A DNA stretch of 64,000 nucleotides, taken from Geosiphon pyriformis. Its lineage: Eukaryota > Glomeromycota > Glomeromycetes > Archaeosporales > Geosiphonaceae. Shown in pieces: positions 24,931 through 35,750 of the stretch (position 1 is the stretch's first letter; each line of letters starts with the position of its first letter). The translations under genes and the position numbers were made by a program. The notes below the pieces were generated by a model. The model had not been told where the DNA came from. It searched no databases and worked only from the letters and a program-made list of their open reading frames with translations. The stretch lies in contig JAAOMT010000429.1 in the NCBI GenBank assembly GCA_016748015.1, forward strand, positions 186,001 through 250,000. The letters run 5' to 3'.

Positions 24931-25049
24931 TGTTATTAGTTTTTCTTTGAGGATTTCAAATGCATTTTGGTGTTTAGTAGTCTATTTGTGTTTGACGTTT
25001 TTGGTAGTAAGCTGGTTAAGAGGTTTTGTGATTTCTGAAAATCCTTTGA

Positions 25050-25850
25050 TAAACTTCCGATAATAGGAGGCTAACCTATGAATCCTCTTAGTTCTGTAGT
25101 GTTTTAAGGAGTTTTGAAGTTTTTCACAGTACTGATTTTTCTAGGGTCCGGTTTGATTCCATCTTTACTAACAATATGACCAAAGAAGACCAAGTTTGTT
25201 TTTCCAAAGTAGCATTTTTCGATGTTGAGTTTCAGTCCTGCTTTTTGTAATCGTTAAAAAACTTCTCGCAGGTGTTTTAAGTGTAATTCAAATAATAGAG
25301 AATAAACATCAGTATCGTCAAGATAAACAACTACTGACTTCCAAAGAAGTCCTTTGTACACAATATCTATTAATCTCTGAAATGTTGCTGGTGCATTGCA
25401 CAATCTGAAAGGCATTACATTGAATTCGTAATTCTCTTCTTGGGTTGTGAATGCTGTTTTGGAATGATCTTTGGGGTTCATGGCAACTTGTCAGTATTTG
25501 CTTTTTAGATCTAGTGTTGAAAAGTATTTGGCCTTTCCAAGGACATCCAACATATTATCAATTCAGGAAAGAGGAAAGGCATCTCCAATGGTGACACTGT
25601 TGAGTTGTCAATAATCAACACAAAATCATATCTTTTCATTTTTTTTTTAACTAAGACCACAGGTAAGGCCCTAAACTTATTGATAGTTGAATAAGCCTAT
25701 TGTTGAGCATCCATTGTACTTCTTTGCAGATAAATTGGTGACTTTCTGGAGCAACTCAGTAGGCTTGCTGTCACCTTGGTTTGGCATCTCCTGTATAGAT
25801 TTGGTGTTGAACCAAATCAGTTCTTCCTAAGTTATTGTTGTTTTTGGCAA
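25050..25850 (-). pseudogene. gypsy-B reverse transcriptase
   Basis: The piece 25481-25254 carries the palm: NVMPFRLCNAPATFQRLID and VVVYLDDTDVYS, with the YLDD catalytic pair intact at about 25328-25317. The thumb follows at about 25240-25140 (KAGLKLNIEKCYFGKTN, FFGHIVSKDGIKPDP). Upstream, the fingers can be followed to about 25850 with breaks. The active site is sound, and only nonsense and frameshift changes inactivate it. Confidence 0.88.
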
Positions 25851-26070
25851 AGATATCGACAAATTCTACAATTAGCTCTTTAAGCTGGCTCTGTTGTTGT
25901 GGTTCAAGTTGTCCCATGTTGATTTGAGATAGTTTTTCCATGACAACATAGTAGTTTTCAGAGCTGGGGTTTGGGTTGATTTTTGGTAGTAAATGTCCAA
26001 TAATTTCAGAGAAATCAGAGACTGTTTGGGGTAATTCTTGTTGAAAAATATTACTGTGAATAACTCCAAT

Positions 26071-26344
26071 TTATAAGTTATTTAATAAAACTATGAGGTA
26101 ATTATTGAGGTTGTAAAAAGTAACTCGGACTTTTTTTGTTCCTTCTGGGATGTAAATATTTGGGATTGAGATATTATGTTTCAAGCAGATTTGTTCATTG
26201 GACTCAAAAATTTGTTGAGTGATTGTTGGCTTTGAACAGGTATAGATTTTGAGATGTTCTCTGAAAGGTGAAATAGTGATTGGTTGGGGAAGGCATAAAA
26301 TCTGGTGAGACTCATTCTGTTTATTGAAAGCTATGTTTACTGGA
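26071..26344 (-). pseudogene. gypsy-B segment between dUTPase and RT
   Basis: The minus-strand frame of 26433-26071 continues about 90 codons beyond dUTPase motif 5: hydrophobic and polar, with LCLPQPITISPFREHLKIYT and IPEGTKKVRVTFYNLNNY. It is probably the linker into RT (25872-26069 continues in another frame). I recognise no domain. Confidence 0.6.
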
Positions 26345-26760
26345 ACTGTAAATCGTCCAGTTGAACCAAAATCTTGTGTTCCTCTTTCACTTTTTTCCAA
26401 TTGTTCTTTTTGATTAACTAACTGTAAGCCCAAAATGTTGATTAAGGATAAATAGATAGCTTGAGCAATTTTTTTGGCATGTTCAATTTTGAAAGATTTA
26501 TTGGTTTCATTTTGAAGTATTACTGTTATGTTACCAGTATATTTAGCATCAATTATTCCTCCTTTAACATTGATTCCTTTGCTTGCCAGAGAGGACTAGG
26601 AGGCAATTTGAACCATTGCTTCTGACAGGATTTCGAGGGCAATTTTGAAGTTGATTTTTGTGAGAGATTTGGGTTTGAGAACAAGAGTATCCTTGTTTGA
26701 ATATCTTAGGTCATATCTAGCATCAATTTCATATGCTTTTTTGGCTTTTATTCCTTGTCC
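26345..26760 (-). pseudogene. gypsy-B dUTPase domain
   Basis: All five motifs of trimeric dUTPase are present in order on the minus strand: EIDARYDLRY (motif 1), SSLASKGI (2, phosphate-binding Ser), GIIDAKYTGNI (3, with the catalytic Asp in the Asp-x-x-Tyr signature), HAKKIAQ (4) and RGTQDFGSTG (5). dUTPase converts dUTP to dUMP and so keeps uracil out of DNA. One TAG (about 26598) falls just before motif 2. The domain sits between protease and RT and is in frame with gag-pro. dUTPases are usual in some retroviruses and known but rare in fungal gypsy elements. Confidence 0.88.
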
Positions 26761-26960
26761 ATTGTTGTTGAAGTATTTGAGTTGTAAGGCAGACTGATTT
26801 TTGATAAGATAGATAGGTGTTGTTTCAATTTCTTCTGTTGCTTTAAGTTCTCCAAATTCAATTTCATTTTCATCGTTTTCACTGGGCAGGAGAATGCTAA
26901 GAGCATAGCATTCAGGGCACCATTGCTCATCACAAAGCATTATGTATTCTTCACACAATT

Positions 26961-27666
26961 TAATGTTCATTTGCTTTAGCTATTGGGCTTGAGCTTCTTT
27001 GGTCGAGTAAGTGTGACTGGCAATTTAGTGATATACTTCTACTTCATCTTTGTAGTTGTATCTAGCAATTTCAAAGGTGTATGCAATGTATTCTGATTCT
27101 TTTATTTGACAAACATTTTTTTGAGTGACTCCATTAATTAAAGCCATTGCTAGATTGAAAATTATTTCGGCATTGTGAGGGTAATGGTACAGTTTGTTGA
27201 GGGTGCTGTTGTAAGTAGCATCAAAAGGGGTTCCTTTTGTTACTTTTTCTGAGATTAAAAAGGCATATTGGCATGTTTGATTGCAGACTTCTTCTCTGAA
27301 TGCAACATTAATCCAGTCGTATTCATCAGGTAATCATTCTCCACAAGTCAAACAGGGCGTTCTGTCCTATTTTTCACTTCTTTTGACTAGGTGTTTCCAT
27401 TGTTCTCGGTGGCAGGATTTGTAATAGTAACAGGTATGGTTTCTGTATTCTTCTTCAGGTGAAATACAAGCTCCCATTGATGAGAGTTTCTTGTGGCAAT
27501 CTTTGCATTTGAATGAAATGTAAGGGCATTGTTTTTGTGGTTCTGGTTTTGAATAGGGGACATTCCATCTGGATGTCACTGGTTCTTTTGTTTTAAGAAA
27601 ATTGTTTGTTGAAAAATACTGTTGTTCAGTTTCATTAGCCCAATTGGAGGTTGATTCAAGTGTCAT
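26961..27666 (-). pseudogene. gypsy-B Cys-rich module between protease and dUTPase
   Basis: About 235 codons in the gag-pro frame contain a dense set of Cys and His pairs: CKDCHKKL, ACISPEEEYRNHTCYYYKSCHREQW, then CLTCGE and EVCNQTCQY, with CPECYAL just downstream at about 26915. The CX2C spacing suggests zinc ribbons. The later part (CQIKESEYIAYTFEIARYNY) looks helical. Three stops (about 27367, 27330 and 27030) interrupt it. I know of no such module at this place in other gypsy elements. A captured host gene is an alternative. Confidence 0.6.
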
Positions 27667-27762
27667 AAATGTTTCAATGATGGGTTTTTCTTCTTCTAGT
27701 TTGAATTCAAAAGCTGAGGTTTTTTCGGAGCATTTGTTGAATGTATCACAAGTGATAGGTAC

Positions 27763-28482
27763 TCAGGCATGTTGTTCTTGGTAGGAGATTGTTAACTCTT
27801 GTGTCTCCCAATTCAGATTAGCATTGGCTTTTTGGAGCCAATTATTTCCAACAAGAGCTTGGTATTGGGGAGCATTCATGACCAAAACTTTGACTGGAAT
27901 GGTAATTCCATCAATTGTGAATAGAAAGTTGTCAATTTCTCCTACTGGAGTCTTTTTCATGCCATCAGCAGTAATGATTACTGTCTGAGCTGGTTGGTCA
28001 ATATTTTTTTTTAACTGTTGTATCAACTGGTAGGCAATGATGTTTTCAGCGGATCCACTGTCTAGGATCAAGCAAATTGCTTTTCCTTTGACTTTTGCTT
28101 CAGTGTACATAACAGTGATTGCTTTTTGTTTGTTGGTGGCTGCATTGCTAAGCAGAAATGGTGACTCATTTGCTTTGAACTCAAAAGAGAATATATCTGA
28201 AAGGTTGGCATTTTCAGCAATTTTGGCTGGTGGAATTGTGGTAGGAGTATAGGAAGTGTTTTGTTGTTGTGCTGCAGTTCTACCTTCTAAGAATGCAGTA
28301 TGGTAAAAATCCTGTTCTTCTGACATTGTAAGATAACTAGGTTGAGTATAATAATGGTTGGGTCTATGTTGATTCGAATTTTGAGTGGTTAATTGGTTGT
28401 TGGAATTTAATCTGTTTTTGTTTGTTGGAAAACGGTTTTGTGGTGTAAATTGATTATGTTGAACCAATCTTCTAGCTGGCAC
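27763..28482 (-). pseudogene. gypsy-B Gag C-terminus and aspartic protease
   Basis: 239 open codons. The first 80 are rich in Gln, Asn and Pro (low-complexity Gag tail). The protease follows: CLILDSGSAENIIA carries the catalytic Asp-Ser-Gly at about 28051-28065, and ALVGNNWLQKAN matches the downstream conserved block of retropepsins. The frame is the same as Gag upstream and the Cys-rich module downstream, so it was expressed as one polyprotein. Confidence 0.85.
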
Positions 28483-28650
28483 TTGATATTGTGGTGTAGA
28501 TAGTTGTTGATACTGTTGTTGAATTGGTTGTGGAGCAGGTTGATAATAGTGGTTTGGATATTGTGGCCTTGGTAAATATTGAGCTGGTGGTGGTGGATAA
28601 TATGATTGTTGTGGTTGAAAATAATGTTGATTATTTTTCTGTTGTTGGTC

Positions 28651-29875
28651 TCATTGCAATTTTCTACAATTGCATTTCCAGTGTCCTGAAATTCCACAAT
28701 AATGACAATTTTGGATTTCATTGTTGAATGTTGGTCCAAAGTTGTTTTGATTGCATCGTTGTGGGGGTTGGTATGTTTGTGATTGTTGTGATTGCTGTGA
28801 CGGCTGTTGTTGCTGTTGGTTGGTGAAGTAGTTTTCAACTTTTTTGGTTAATTGGTCAATTTTTTCTTCAGCTGCTAAGCTGGTTTCTCTAATAGCCAGG
28901 TTAACAAGTTTGGTACAGTTGGCTTCTTTCATGGCCATTTCATAGTTTTTTGCCTGTTAAATAGCAGTGGCTAAATCTTCTGGTGCATGTGAGTGAACTT
29001 TCTTGATAAGTTTGTTTTTTAGTCCAGCAATGAATTGATCCAAGATTTTTGCATTGGAGTAGTATTCATTGGTTTCTAATTGGTGAATCCTTCTAAGCAG
29101 TTTGTTAAATTTCTCAAGATAGATCATAACTGATTCATTTGGTTCTTGCTTGATATTTTGGAACCAATTTCGAAGGGTGATGAAAGTGTTATTGTCAGTG
29201 AACTGTTCTAGAAAAGCAGTTTTGAATGCTTCCCAGTGTTCTGGTAGGGCTTTCAAGTTTTCAAACCATTTACTGGCTGTTCTTTGTAAGAAGTATGGAA
29301 TTGCTTTTAACATTCTGGCAGCATTCCAACCATTTGCATCTCCTGCTTTTAAGACTTTGTCAAGCCATTTTTGAGGACTGGTTTCACTGTCTTCTTCTGT
29401 GAACTCAGGAATTTTTGTGATATATGTGGAGACTATTTCTTTTTTGTTTTCTGAGTCTTCTGTTTCTTGTTTTGATTTGGTCTCTTTACTTCGATTTTCT
29501 GCTAAGTAGTCAATAAGGTTTGTTTTGGTTAATATTGGTTTCTGTTGTTGAATAGGGCTTTTAAGTGACTGAAAATCTTTTATTCTTGAAAACCGAATAA
29601 GTGGTAAGCTTGATGTTTGTGGTTGAGCAAGTGAAACTGGAAATGGTGTGATTGAGAATGGTAATTTAAAGCTGGTTTCTTGTTCTGGAGTTTGTAAATG
29701 TTTGGTAGTGGTTTTAGGTGTATTGGGAGTAGTTCTGAGTTTTTGTTTCTTTTTTTCTTTTCCTTCTTCTGTTTCCAATTCAAAACCAAGAGAAAATTTC
29801 TGTTCTACTGGGTAATTCTCTTCACAATACTAAATGATATTGAAGTTGAGTTCTTGAAAATATGTTTCAAGTGTT
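28651..29875 (-). pseudogene. gypsy-B Gag (capsid and zinc knuckle)
   Basis: Capsid and nucleocapsid. The minus-strand frame 29778-28957 has a basic N-terminus (KEKKKQKLRTTP), a Pro-rich segment and then a helical capsid-like core (NGWNAARMLKAIPYFLQ, WFENLKALPEHWEAFKTAF, FNKLLRRIHQLETNEYY). After a TAA (CAA expected), 28938-28651 continues in frame to the CCHC knuckle CHYCGISGHWKCNC (28664-28705), with a Gln run before it. Another short frame-matched piece, 30159-29875, may be the true N-terminus. All interruptions are nonsense changes in a single frame. Confidence 0.85.
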
Positions 29876-30142
29876 TAACTGTTAAAATTCTGAGTGTTTA
29901 AATGAAAGTGATGTACTAAGCTTTCATATAAGTTGTGTCTAACTTTTGAAATGTTGTAGTCTCCAAAAAGATAATTGTTAATACAATTTTCAATGTACTG
30001 ATAAAGTGTTTTCTTGAATGTTTCAATTCCATCTGAAATGTTAAATCTCTGCTTACAGTGGGTATAGATTGACTGATAATACTCTAGAGTTCTTGAATCT
30101 GTTTGAGTTGCCACTTTTGAATTTGTTGTTGCTGTGTTATTT

Positions 30143-30160
30143 CTATAAAAGAGCACCAAA
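30143..30160 (-). promoter_or_regulatory. Putative primer-binding site of gypsy-B
   Basis: Directly inside the 5' LTR the minus strand reads TTTGGTGCTCTTTTATAG. A TGG two bases after the LTR end is the usual start of a tRNA-complementary primer site. The tRNA cannot be named without a search. Confidence 0.5.
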
Positions 30161-31143
30161 TGTTACTGGAGGTTTTTGGTCTCTTTTTTTGAATGTTGTA
30201 ACTGTCTGTTGGTTGCAAATTCACGTTTTCTAGAAGTAGTTAAACCTCCAATAACTGAATTTATCTTTAAATTATCTCCTATAATTTGAACTGCTGGGCT
30301 TATAAATAGAATGGCCAATTCCGTGCCAGTTGCTTTGTGTAGTTATGTTGTAATAAACATCAACTTTTTTCCAGGAATTGCTTGTCTGAAAGCTCAACTA
30401 AAAATGTGTAGTTACTTTGTTGTGAAAGTCAACTTTTTTACAGGAATCTTGTCTGTAGGCTACCTTAATGATTATAATAAGAAAATAAAAAAAAGAAAAT
30501 AAAAAAAATGTAAAAGAAATAAAATTCTGTCAAGGGAAACGTTTTTTATCCAGGCCTGAAGTCACTAACAGTTTACTGAAATTGGTAGCTAATCAATTTC
30601 AAAACGTTAGTTGGGTTTTGGGGATTTTCCAAGTGCAATAATTAAAGAATTTGGTTTTTCAAATTATTTGATATTTATTTCTTTTTGTGTGTATAGAAAT
30701 GGTTTTAAGTAATAAATCTAAAATAAGATACATTTTCTCGAAGAGAGAAGCTCTTTTTTTATACAATTTGTCATAACACTATTCTATGAACTTGAACTTT
30801 GCTCTTTTCTATAATTTCACTAAATTAAAGATACATTTCGGTGAAATACAAGTTATTTCTGCAAACTATTAGATATTTCAGTGAACTATCAATTATTTTA
30901 GCAAATTTCTACAATTTTCGGTGAACTTTTGGATGTTACATATTTCGGGGTATTGCATGATTGATCATTGCACTTAGGTTACATTTATGTTATGTACAAA
31001 TTGGGTTATTAATTAAATAATAATTTTGAACATTTTGCTAATGTAATAAGTGATAATTTGAAACAATAATATATACTAATTAATGATACGAATTATAAGA
31101 GTAATTTCATGCTAAACAATATCTCTAATTTCGTCTGGTAACA
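30161..31143 (-). repeat. gypsy-B 5' LTR
   Basis: A direct repeat of 21293-22274 with the same termini, followed on the right by the second GCAT target duplicate (31144-31147). The tandem-motif array lies at about 30820-30935. Over the first 330 bp it differs from the 3' LTR mostly by transitions. Confidence 0.93.
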
Positions 31144-31549
31144 GCATAATAATCAGTTTATTTTAATGTTTTTTATTTTTTGGTAAGTAATTTAATAAAT
31201 TAATTCTATGCTTATTTCAATATTTTTTACTAGACAATTTTTAATGTCATAATCTTAATGTTTTTCTTTAATTAATTAATAAAACAAAAACTCATAAAAA
31301 AAGATAACAAAAATAAAATTTAATATTTTGTTAATAGTTATAATTAAGAGTTATTATTTTAATATTATTATTATATATACATAAATCTTTGTAATATAAA
31401 ATTCTTAAAATTCTTAATAATTTCTATATTTTTCTTGAATTATTAAAATTTTTGAAATTTTTGATATTATATAATTTAATAATTTAACAATTTTTATTAT
31501 ATTATTGGTTAATTTATTTTATATTTTAATTTTCTGGTAGATTTTTACT
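31144..31549. other. AT-rich spacer before LINE-D
   Basis: About 400 bp of A+T-rich DNA with no gene. It starts with the right GCAT duplicate of gypsy-B. Confidence 0.65.
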
Positions 31550-33280
31550 GGTTTTAAAAGCAAAACAATCTCTTCTTGTTGGGTCACCTGTTCTTGAGAA
31601 CTGGGCTGATCAAATGAAAACTGAATCATTTCCTCCTCTAGTTTCTGGTGCTACTTCTGATGGTGTTTGGAAAACTATTGCTAGTCATTAGAGATTTGCT
31701 GAGTAGGTGGTCTCCACTCTGGTGTTTGGTGATACTTTTAAGATTAATTTGGCTTATGTTAAGGCTGTTTTTCAGTCAGTACATGGTTTCTTGGATGCAA
31801 AGTCAGTATTAAAAGACAATGTAAAGCTGTTTTGTGTGGAGTTTGCTTCTCAAGTGTCTTTGGAAGTTGCATCTTTGGTCGAGCTTACAAGCTCTATACA
31901 TTTGGCCACCCTCAAAATTGCCAAGTTTTTGGTGGTTTCTGAGTTTGGTTCCTCTTTTGCTGCTGTTGTGCTGTATGATGTGCCCTTAGGTGTATTTGCT
32001 GCTAACATTAAGACAGCTCTAAGTGTTTTTGGTGTGGTTATTTGTGTTGTGCTAAAGCCTACTAGTATTTGGCAATATGTAGTGGTTCATTTTAAGAATC
32101 TGGTTGCTGTTACATCTGCTCTTAATCACTGGTCAGTTTTGGTGGGCAAAAATAGTGTTCGGATTCTTCCTCTTGTGAATCAACAAAAAACAATTGTGTC
32201 TCGTGATAGGTTTAAGGCCAAGTTGGTCAACCTTCCTCCTGGCTACACTGCTTTTGAAATCAGTGACATGATTTCTTAAGTTGGTGGTCAAACTTGTTTT
32301 ATTCCTTGGTCTCCTGATTCTGGTCATTGTTTCTGCTTTGCTTTGGTCACATTTGGCTCTTAAGCTGATTTGGATCTTGCTATTGTCAAAACTGGTACAC
32401 TGAGAAAGTGCCATATCTGGTGAAAAACTTCTGATTGTAAGCACTGTTTTAGGTGCCAAGAGACTGGCCATCTGGCTGTTGACTGTAAAATGTTCTTGTT
32501 TTCTTCTTCTAAGACTCCCAAAGTATTTAACCCATTTGTTATAGGTAATGTTTTTTATGTTAAAGCTTCTGCCCCTCTAAATGTTTCTGGATTTCTTCTT
32601 TTGGTGACTTCTGATTTGCTGGCTTCTCCACTTGCTGCATCCTTTGCTGCTCTTGTTGCTGACTCTGTTGTTGAGCTTAGGTTGAATTCTATGGAAAAAC
32701 AGATTTTGGATCTGACTGCTTTGGTTAAGTCTGTTATTAAGCCAGTTGGTTCTTTGGTTACTTTGGTTACTACTTTTTTGAATGATAATGCTGTCAAGGC
32801 TCTAAAAGTTGAGAAAAATCTCCTGACTATGTGTAATGCCTTCAAGAGCTTTGCTGATCTTTTGGTTGGTATGTCTAAGAATTTTGCCAATCTTAAAACT
32901 GAGGTGGAGTTTGGTAATCTTGATGATGATAATATTGGTGCTGCCAAGACTTCTCTATTAAGCAATAACACAATTGACTATACAGTTGCTTTGTAGCAAA
33001 TGTGTGGTCCTAAAGTTAAAAGTAGCAGTAAGAAAACTAGATTGTTTTTTAGTGAGTTTATTTTTGATTCTAGAAATTTGAATGGTATTATTAAGAGACT
33101 TAGTAAGCTGGGTTTCTTTCTGACTTCTTTTGATTCAGCTTAATTGGTGTTTTGACTGACTTAAGTGGTTGATCACATATAGAAAGAGCATAAGACACAT
33201 TTAATTTGTAATCCTATAGGAATGCAGTGTTTTAGATAATGTTTGGGCACACTTTGTTAAAACATTAATAAAAAAATATT
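31550..33280 (+). mobile_element. LINE-D, ORF1-only LINE derivative
   Basis: A single reading frame encodes an ORF1 with a zinc knuckle and is followed directly by the 3' tail shared with LINE-A, B and C (AACTGACTTAAGTGG-type block at about 33150, A-rich end at about 33270). No endonuclease, RT or RNase H sequence is present. The ORF1 belongs to a different subfamily from those of LINE-B and C. It resembles the mammalian half-LINE design, which depends on another LINE's RT (inference). Confidence 0.75.
31554..33143 (+). pseudogene. LINE-D ORF1 (RRM-like and CCHC zinc knuckle)
   Basis: One frame without shifts runs 530 codons, cut only by nonsense codons (for example TAG at 31689 and 31704, TAA at 32277 and 32359, TGA near 32420, TAG at 32994). 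The longest open pieces are 31707-32279 and 32490-32996. An RRM-like region (VVLYDVPLGVFAANIKTAL, FGVVICVVLKP, WQYVVVHFKN) is followed by the knuckle CFRCQETGHLAVDC (about 32450-32488). The C-terminal half is Ala-, Ser- and Leu-rich with a possible coiled coil (VVELRLNSMEKQILDLTALV). Its exact start is not clear. Confidence 0.8.
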
Positions 33281-33843
33281 TTAATTATTACTTATTTTTT
33301 AAATTATTTTATAAGTAATAATATTAATACAGTCTTATAATTAATATTAAAAAACTCAAACACATTATAAATATTTTGGTTAATAATAATAATAAACAAA
33401 AATTTATTGATAAAAATATAATCAATAATCTTTTTTATTCTTTTAAAATTGTTTTAAGTTAGAATTTACTTAAAAACAATTAGTAAAAGTATTATATAAT
33501 TTTAAATTCAAATATTTCTTAAAACTAATATTGTATTTGAAATTATTTTTATTTAAATTATTTTAATAATAAAAAAAAAATATTAAAAGCCTAATTTTAT
33601 CTTATATTAATAGATATTTTAGCATATAAACCAAGTATTATAACCAAAAAATTGTTTTTAAATAGCAAATAAACTAAAAAAATCAATTTAAAATTTTTAA
33701 AATCTTAAAAACATGTTTAATCAAATTACTATTTAATCTAAATAATCTAAATATTAATATTTTTAATAAATATAGTTTTTAAAATAAGATATAAAACTAT
33801 TTTAATAAGTTTGAATAAACAAAAAAAAACAGCTAAATATTTT
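33281..33843. other. AT-rich spacer
   Basis: About 560 bp of A+T-rich DNA between the LINE-D tail and the solo LTR. I see no gene. Confidence 0.65.
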
Positions 33844-34808
33844 TATTAATAGAATTTTAGTCATTAGTAAACATAAAATTACCCTTATAATTTCTATCAC
33901 TAATTAGCATATATTATTATTATTTCAATTATTACTTATTATTTAGTCAAATTATCAAATATTATTATTCAATTAATAATTTGATTTGTATGATACACAA
34001 TTACAATAATCAGATTATACAATATACCAAACTTTATAACATTCAAAAATTCGCCAAAATTTGTAGAAATGTGCAAAATATCTTAATAGTTCACTGAAAT
34101 TACTTATAGTTCATAAAAATAACTTGTAGTTTGTCAAAATATATTTTTAGTTCATTAAAATCATAACAAAAGTAAAAGTGCAAAATCATAACCTAGTGTT
34201 ATAACAAATTATATAAAAGAAAAAATTTTTTTTTTAAGAAAATATATCTTACTTTAAAATAAAAATTTTATTCAGAGTTATTTTTGTTCTTATAAATTAA
34301 TAAAACAAATACTTTAAAAAAACAAATTCTTTAATTAATTATACTTGAAATTCTTTGAAATTCAACTAATGTTTTGAAATTAATTAGCTATCAATTTCAG
34401 TAATCTATTAGTAACTTTAGGCCTAAACCAAAAAGATTTACTTAAACAAAATTCTATTTTTTTATATTTCTTTTATTTTTTTTACTTTTTTTATTATAAT
34501 TATTAGAATAGCTTACAAACAAGATTCTTGTAAAAGAGTTAACTTTTACAGCAAAGTAACTACACATTTTTAGTAAGCTTTTAAATGAGCAATTTCTAGA
34601 AAAAAGTTGACTTTTATTACAAAGTAACTATATAAATAACTGGTATAGAATTGGTCATTCTATTTATAAGCCTAGTAGTTTAAATTATAAAAGATAATTT
34701 GAAGATAAATTCAGTTATTAGAGGTTTACTAGCTTTCAATAATCATAAATTAACAGCAAATTAATATTAAAAACATTTAAGAAAAGAGACCAAAAACTTT
34801 TAGTAACA
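33844..34808 (+). repeat. Solo LTR of the gypsy family, strongly decayed
   Basis: A single LTR in the same orientation as gypsy-A (about 965 bp), recognisable throughout: ATTAGCATATATTATTATTA near 33905, the CCAAAATTTGTAGAAAT array near 34045-34170, AGGCCTAAAC near 34420 and AGAGACCAAAAAC at 34785 before GTAACA at 34803-34808. It is far more AT-rich than the other LTRs, with most differences being C to T or G to A. No internal element sequence flanks it, so recombination probably removed the rest. Confidence 0.8.
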
Positions 34809-35599
34809 ATATATAGTTTTAAAAAATATATATAAATCATTTTTTATAAAACTATAAATATTATTAAATCTTTATAGTATTATTTAAAAACTTTTTACTA
34901 AACAGTATATATTATAATAAAAAAATATTATAAAAAAAGACAAAATATTCAGAAAAATTGTAAATTAATTGAAGAAATATTTTGACAAATAAAATTATTA
35001 TTTTTTAATAATGTTTTTAATTATAGATACAAAAATCATTAAAAAAAAAATTAGTTAATAATATAATATAATTTTAATAGTTAAATCTGAATATATTCAC
35101 AAATTTTAAACCAAACTTAAATCAAATTTGTTGTTTAGATTCAAGTTTAGTATAGATTTAGTAATTTTAAGTTCAGTTTAAATTCAAGTTCAAAATTTAG
35201 TCGAAATTTTTATTTAAGTTTAATTTAATTTAATAGTTTGATTAAACTCAAACTAAATTAAACTAAACATGAGAATTTTAGTATTTATAATTAATTGGTT
35301 AAGACTTATTTAGTTTTTAATAACAATAAAATAACTATTACTAAGATGATTAATTTTGTTTATTATATTATTGTTAATTATTATACTAACTATATAATTG
35401 GTTAAATTTAATTACAGGCTTTGAAAAAAAATAGTATTTTAGTGTTTAATAACTTTGTTTTTTTTGGTTTTTAGTTTGTCAATTCTGCTGTCAGACAATA
35501 TTATTTGTATATTTAATGTTTGTAAAGTGTTTAAAGTTATGTTTTATATGTATTTTTTGTGTTTATTTTATTTTGGTGTGAATAATAACATATAATTTT
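34809..35599. other. AT-rich stretch, no gene seen
   Basis: About 790 bp of mainly A+T. It includes a patch of short Leu/Phe-rich codons at about 35440-35590 but no credible frame. Confidence 0.6.
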
Positions 35600-35750
35600 A
35601 AATAAATTCATAATGTTGTCTTAATTAATTCAAGTAGCTAATTATATATAAAATGTACATAATTTGTATTTAGTTTAAAACACTTAGTAATTATATTGTA
35701 TTAAATAGCAAATGAGTTTTATTTATAAAATAAATAAAAAAATTAACTAT
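35600..35750 (+). repeat. Orphan LINE 3' tail
   Basis: TAATTAATTCAAGTAGCTAA at about 35626, followed by an ATGTACATAATTTGTATTTAG block, a TATATTGTATTAAATAGCAA block and an A-rich end at about 35745. It aligns block for block with the tail of LINE-A (5235-5375). No LINE coding sequence lies upstream. It is either a severely 5'-truncated insertion or a short non-autonomous element. Confidence 0.7.

Larger units (their letters stand above)
21293..31143 (-). mobile_element. Complete dUTPase-bearing Ty3/gypsy retrotransposon, copy B
   Basis: A 9.85-kb element with both LTRs (about 982 and 983 bp), TGTTAC...GTAACA termini and a GCAT duplicate on each side (21289-21292 and 31144-31147; AGCAT if the terminal A is shared). 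Order on the minus strand: 5' LTR, primer site, Gag with zinc knuckle, aspartic protease, Cys-rich module, dUTPase, RT, RNase H, integrase, an extra ORF, 3' LTR. RT before integrase makes it Ty3/gypsy. Gag to dUTPase shares one frame and integrase uses another, all with scattered stops at Gln or Trp codons. By eye the two LTRs differ by several percent over their first 330 bp, mostly transitions, so the insertion is not recent. Confidence 0.93.

Noticed and set aside
1..33150. A variant genetic code reading TAA, TAG or TGA as sense codons
   Set aside because: All three stops occur in transposon frames in place of Gln or Trp, while the paired copy often has the normal codon. The host genes (methyltransferases, lipase) have no internal stops and end properly at TAG. 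Mutation explains it.
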